Source of the DNA: Lentzea aerocolonigenes
GTDB taxonomy: Bacteria > Actinomycetota > Actinomycetes > Mycobacteriales > Pseudonocardiaceae
Length of the DNA stretch: 13,592 nucleotides
Reading direction: 5' to 3'
NCBI RefSeq assembly: GCF_000955955.1
Contig: NZ_JYJG01000026.1
Coordinates: 1-13,592 of the forward strand
Part shown: piece after piece, positions 12,067-13,592 of the stretch
Position numbering within the stretch: the stretch's first letter is position 1
Layout of the letters: the number at the start of each line of letters is the position of its first letter
Program-made: the position numbers and the translations under genes
The notes under the pieces: generated by a model
Told to the model about the DNA's origin: nothing
Database searches by the model: none
Seen by the model: the letters and a program-made list of their open reading frames with translations, nothing else

Positions 12067-13548
12067 ATGAGTTGGTGGCGCAACGCATCCATCTACCAGG
12101 TCTACCTCCGGAGCTTCGCGGACGGCAACGGGGACGGCATCGGCGACCTGGCCGGCCTCCGCGCCAAGCTCCAGCACATCGCGAGCCTCGGCTTCGACGC
12201 GATCTGGCTCAACCCCTGGTATCCGAGCCCCCTCGCCGACGGCGGTTACGACGTGGCGGACTACCGCGACATCGAGCCGGTCTTCGGATCCCTCGCCGAC
12301 GCGGAGAAACTCATCGCCGACGCGCACGGCCTCGGCATCCGGATCATCATCGATCTCGTCCCGAACCACTGCAGCGACCAGCACCCGTGGTTCAAGGACG
12401 GCCTGTGGGACCGCTTCCACGTCCGGGACGGCGACGAGATCCCGAACGACTGGAAGTCGCGCTTCGGCGGCCCTGCCTGGAGCAAACTCCCGGACGGCCG
12501 CTGGTACCTGCACCTCTACGCCGCCGAGCAGCCGGACTTCAACTGGGAGAACCAGGCCGTCGAGGACGAGTTCGAGGACATCCTGCGGTTCTGGCTCGAC
12601 CGCGGCGTCGACGGGTTCCGCATCGACGTGGCGGACGGCCTGGTGAAGGACTTCAGCCGCCCGGACGCCGAACAGCCCTACTCCGACCAGGACGGCGTGC
12701 ACGAGATCTACCGCAGGTGGCGCGAGATCGTCGACGAGTACGACGGCGACCGGATCCTGGTCGGCGAGATGTGGCTGCCGGACCCGATCCGGTTCGCCAG
12801 GTACCTGCGCCCGGACGAGATGCACAGCGCGTTCAACTTCGACTTCCTCTGCTGCCCCTGGAACGCTCAAGAGCTGCGCCAAGTCGTCGACGACACGCTC
12901 GCCGCACACGAACCCGTTGGCGCACCACCGACCTGGGTGCTCTCCAACCACGACGTCACGAGGCACGTGACCCGCTACGGCCGCGAGAAGACCGGATTCT
13001 CCTTCGCGGACAGGCAACACGGCGCTCCGACCGACTTCGAGCTCGGTACGCGCAGGGCTCGCGCGGCGATCATGCTCACGGCGGCGTTGCCCGGTGGCGT
13101 GTACGTCTACCAGGGCGAGGAACTGGGCCTCTGGGAAGTCGAGGACCTGCCGGACGAGCTGCGCGAGGACCCGGTGTGGCACCGCTCCGGCTTCACCGAC
13201 CGAGGCCGCGACGGCTGCCGCGTGCCACTCCCCTGGTCCTCAGAGGACGGTCCGAGCTGGTTGCCTCAGCCCGAAAGCTGGCAGGAGTTCTCGGTCGCGG
13301 CCCAGACCGACGACCCGGAGTCGATGCTCACCCTGTACCGCGAGGTGTTCGCGCAACGGCGCGCGATCGACGGCGACCTGGAGTGGCTCGACCTGGGCGA
13401 GGACGTGCTGGCGTTCAAGCGGAACACCCACACCACCATCGTCAACCTGTCGGACCGGCCGATCGATCTGCCCGCCACGCCAACGTTGTCGAGCATCCCG
13501 CTGACCAACGGCCAGCTCCCGCCCGACGCCGCGGCCTGGCTCTCCTGA
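12067..13548 (+). CDS. GH13 family alpha-glucosidase (oligo-alpha-glucoside hydrolase)
   Basis: This 493-aa cytoplasmic enzyme (no signal peptide) should split imported alpha-glucosides to glucose. The (beta/alpha)8 barrel opens with WWRNASIYQVYLRSFADGNG (3-22). Conserved GH13 regions follow: DLVPNH (96-101), GFRIDVADGL (183-192) with Asp187 as nucleophile, VGEMW (232-236) with Glu234 as acid/base, and SNHDVTRH (293-300) with Asp296 as transition-state residue. GGYDVADYRDIEPVFGSLAD is typical of oligo-1,6-glucosidase/alpha-glucosidase subfamilies (GH13_17/23/30 group). Linkage specificity, and whether it might be a trehalose- or sucrose-active relative, cannot be settled by eye. It is slightly short against the usual 520-560 aa, mainly in the C-terminal beta domain. 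Ribosome site AAAGGA lies 7 nt before ATG. It is the last gene of the operon, 11 nt after permease 2. Confidence 0.93.
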   Translation: MSWWRNASIYQVYLRSFADGNGDGIGDLAGLRAKLQHIASLGFDAIWLNPWYPSPLADGGYDVADYRDIEPVFGSLADAEKLIADAHGLGIRIIIDLVPNHCSDQHPWFKDGLWDRFHVRDGDEIPNDWKSRFGGPAWSKLPDGRWYLHLYAAEQPDFNWENQAVEDEFEDILRFWLDRGVDGFRIDVADGLVKDFSRPDAEQPYSDQDGVHEIYRRWREIVDEYDGDRILVGEMWLPDPIRFARYLRPDEMHSAFNFDFLCCPWNAQELRQVVDDTLAAHEPVGAPPTWVLSNHDVTRHVTRYGREKTGFSFADRQHGAPTDFELGTRRARAAIMLTAALPGGVYVYQGEELGLWEVEDLPDELREDPVWHRSGFTDRGRDGCRVPLPWSSEDGPSWLPQPESWQEFSVAAQTDDPESMLTLYREVFAQRRAIDGDLEWLDLGEDVLAFKRNTHTTIVNLSDRPIDLPATPTLSSIPLTNGQLPPDAAAWLS

Positions 13549-13554
13549 TCAAAC

Positions 13555-13592
13555 GATGAAGGGAACCTTCATCCACGTGAGGTGGATGAAGG
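13555..13592 (+). terminator. Overlapping hairpins at the operon end
   Basis: Two stems share one arm. The first pairs 13555-13562 with 13566-13573 (8 bp, 3-nt loop). The second pairs 13566-13576 with 13582-13592 (11 bp, 5-nt loop) and ends on the last base of the window. They cannot form together. The stronger second stem probably terminates the operon; any T-run would lie beyond the window. Confidence 0.65.

Noticed and set aside
1..13592. tRNA or rRNA genes, CRISPR arrays, insertion sequences, integrase or phage genes
   Set aside because: I looked for these on both strands and saw no cloverleaf-like segments, no regularly spaced repeats, no transposase motifs and no terminal inverted repeats.

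Overview
The window comes from a high-GC actinomycete, most likely a member of the Pseudonocardiales (Lentzea/Saccharothrix/Amycolatopsis-like; this placement is an inference). Supporting signs are strong GC bias at third codon positions, many GTG starts, apparently leaderless genes with a TANNNT box 6 nt before the start codon, LAxTG sortase-E type wall proteins, and a sugar ABC operon with no ATPase gene of its own.

Layout. 1-620 (-) is the 5' part of ctaD, cytochrome c oxidase subunit I. 756-2082 (+) holds a DUF305 lipoprotein and an APH-type phosphotransferase. 2079-3456 (-) holds two tandem paralogous exported proteins with LAxTG sorting signals. 3642-5128 (-) is a two-gene unit: a putative aKG-HExxH-type peptide beta-hydroxylase followed, with a 4-nt GTGA overlap, by a 62-aa peptide gene. 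5318-5470 (-) is a 50-aa membrane peptide, divergent from a FadR-type GntR regulator (5627-6433, +). 6522-7670 (+) is an unrecognised two-helix membrane protein. 7672-7827 (-) is a 51-aa peptide that shares its C-terminal motif with the 62-aa peptide. 7950-13548 (+) is a sugar module: LacI regulator, lipoprotein binding protein, two permeases and a GH13 alpha-glucosidase. It ends in overlapping hairpins at the window edge.

The most interesting content is the pair of unannotated short peptides at 3642-3830 and 7672-7827. Both are Pro-rich at the N terminus, lack Cys, and carry PVS-x-VD-[FW]-FR-x2-PNGG-(A)-TV-[YF]. Their codons differ mainly at synonymous third positions, so the similarity is selected at the protein level. 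One is translationally coupled to a HExxH protein of a family associated with ribosomally made, post-translationally modified peptides (RiPPs). I infer a small RiPP-like system with two precursor or substrate peptides and a single visible modifying enzyme.

The regulatory DNA is also readable. The lacI gene has a nested dyad of four GCAAG/CTTGC half-sites over its leaderless promoter. The gntR/membrane-peptide intergenic region has two 13-bp dyads 22 bp apart, one on the -35 of each divergent promoter. In the sugar operon the binding protein, permeases and glucosidase are packed end to end, consistent with import of an oligosaccharide and its intracellular hydrolysis to glucose.
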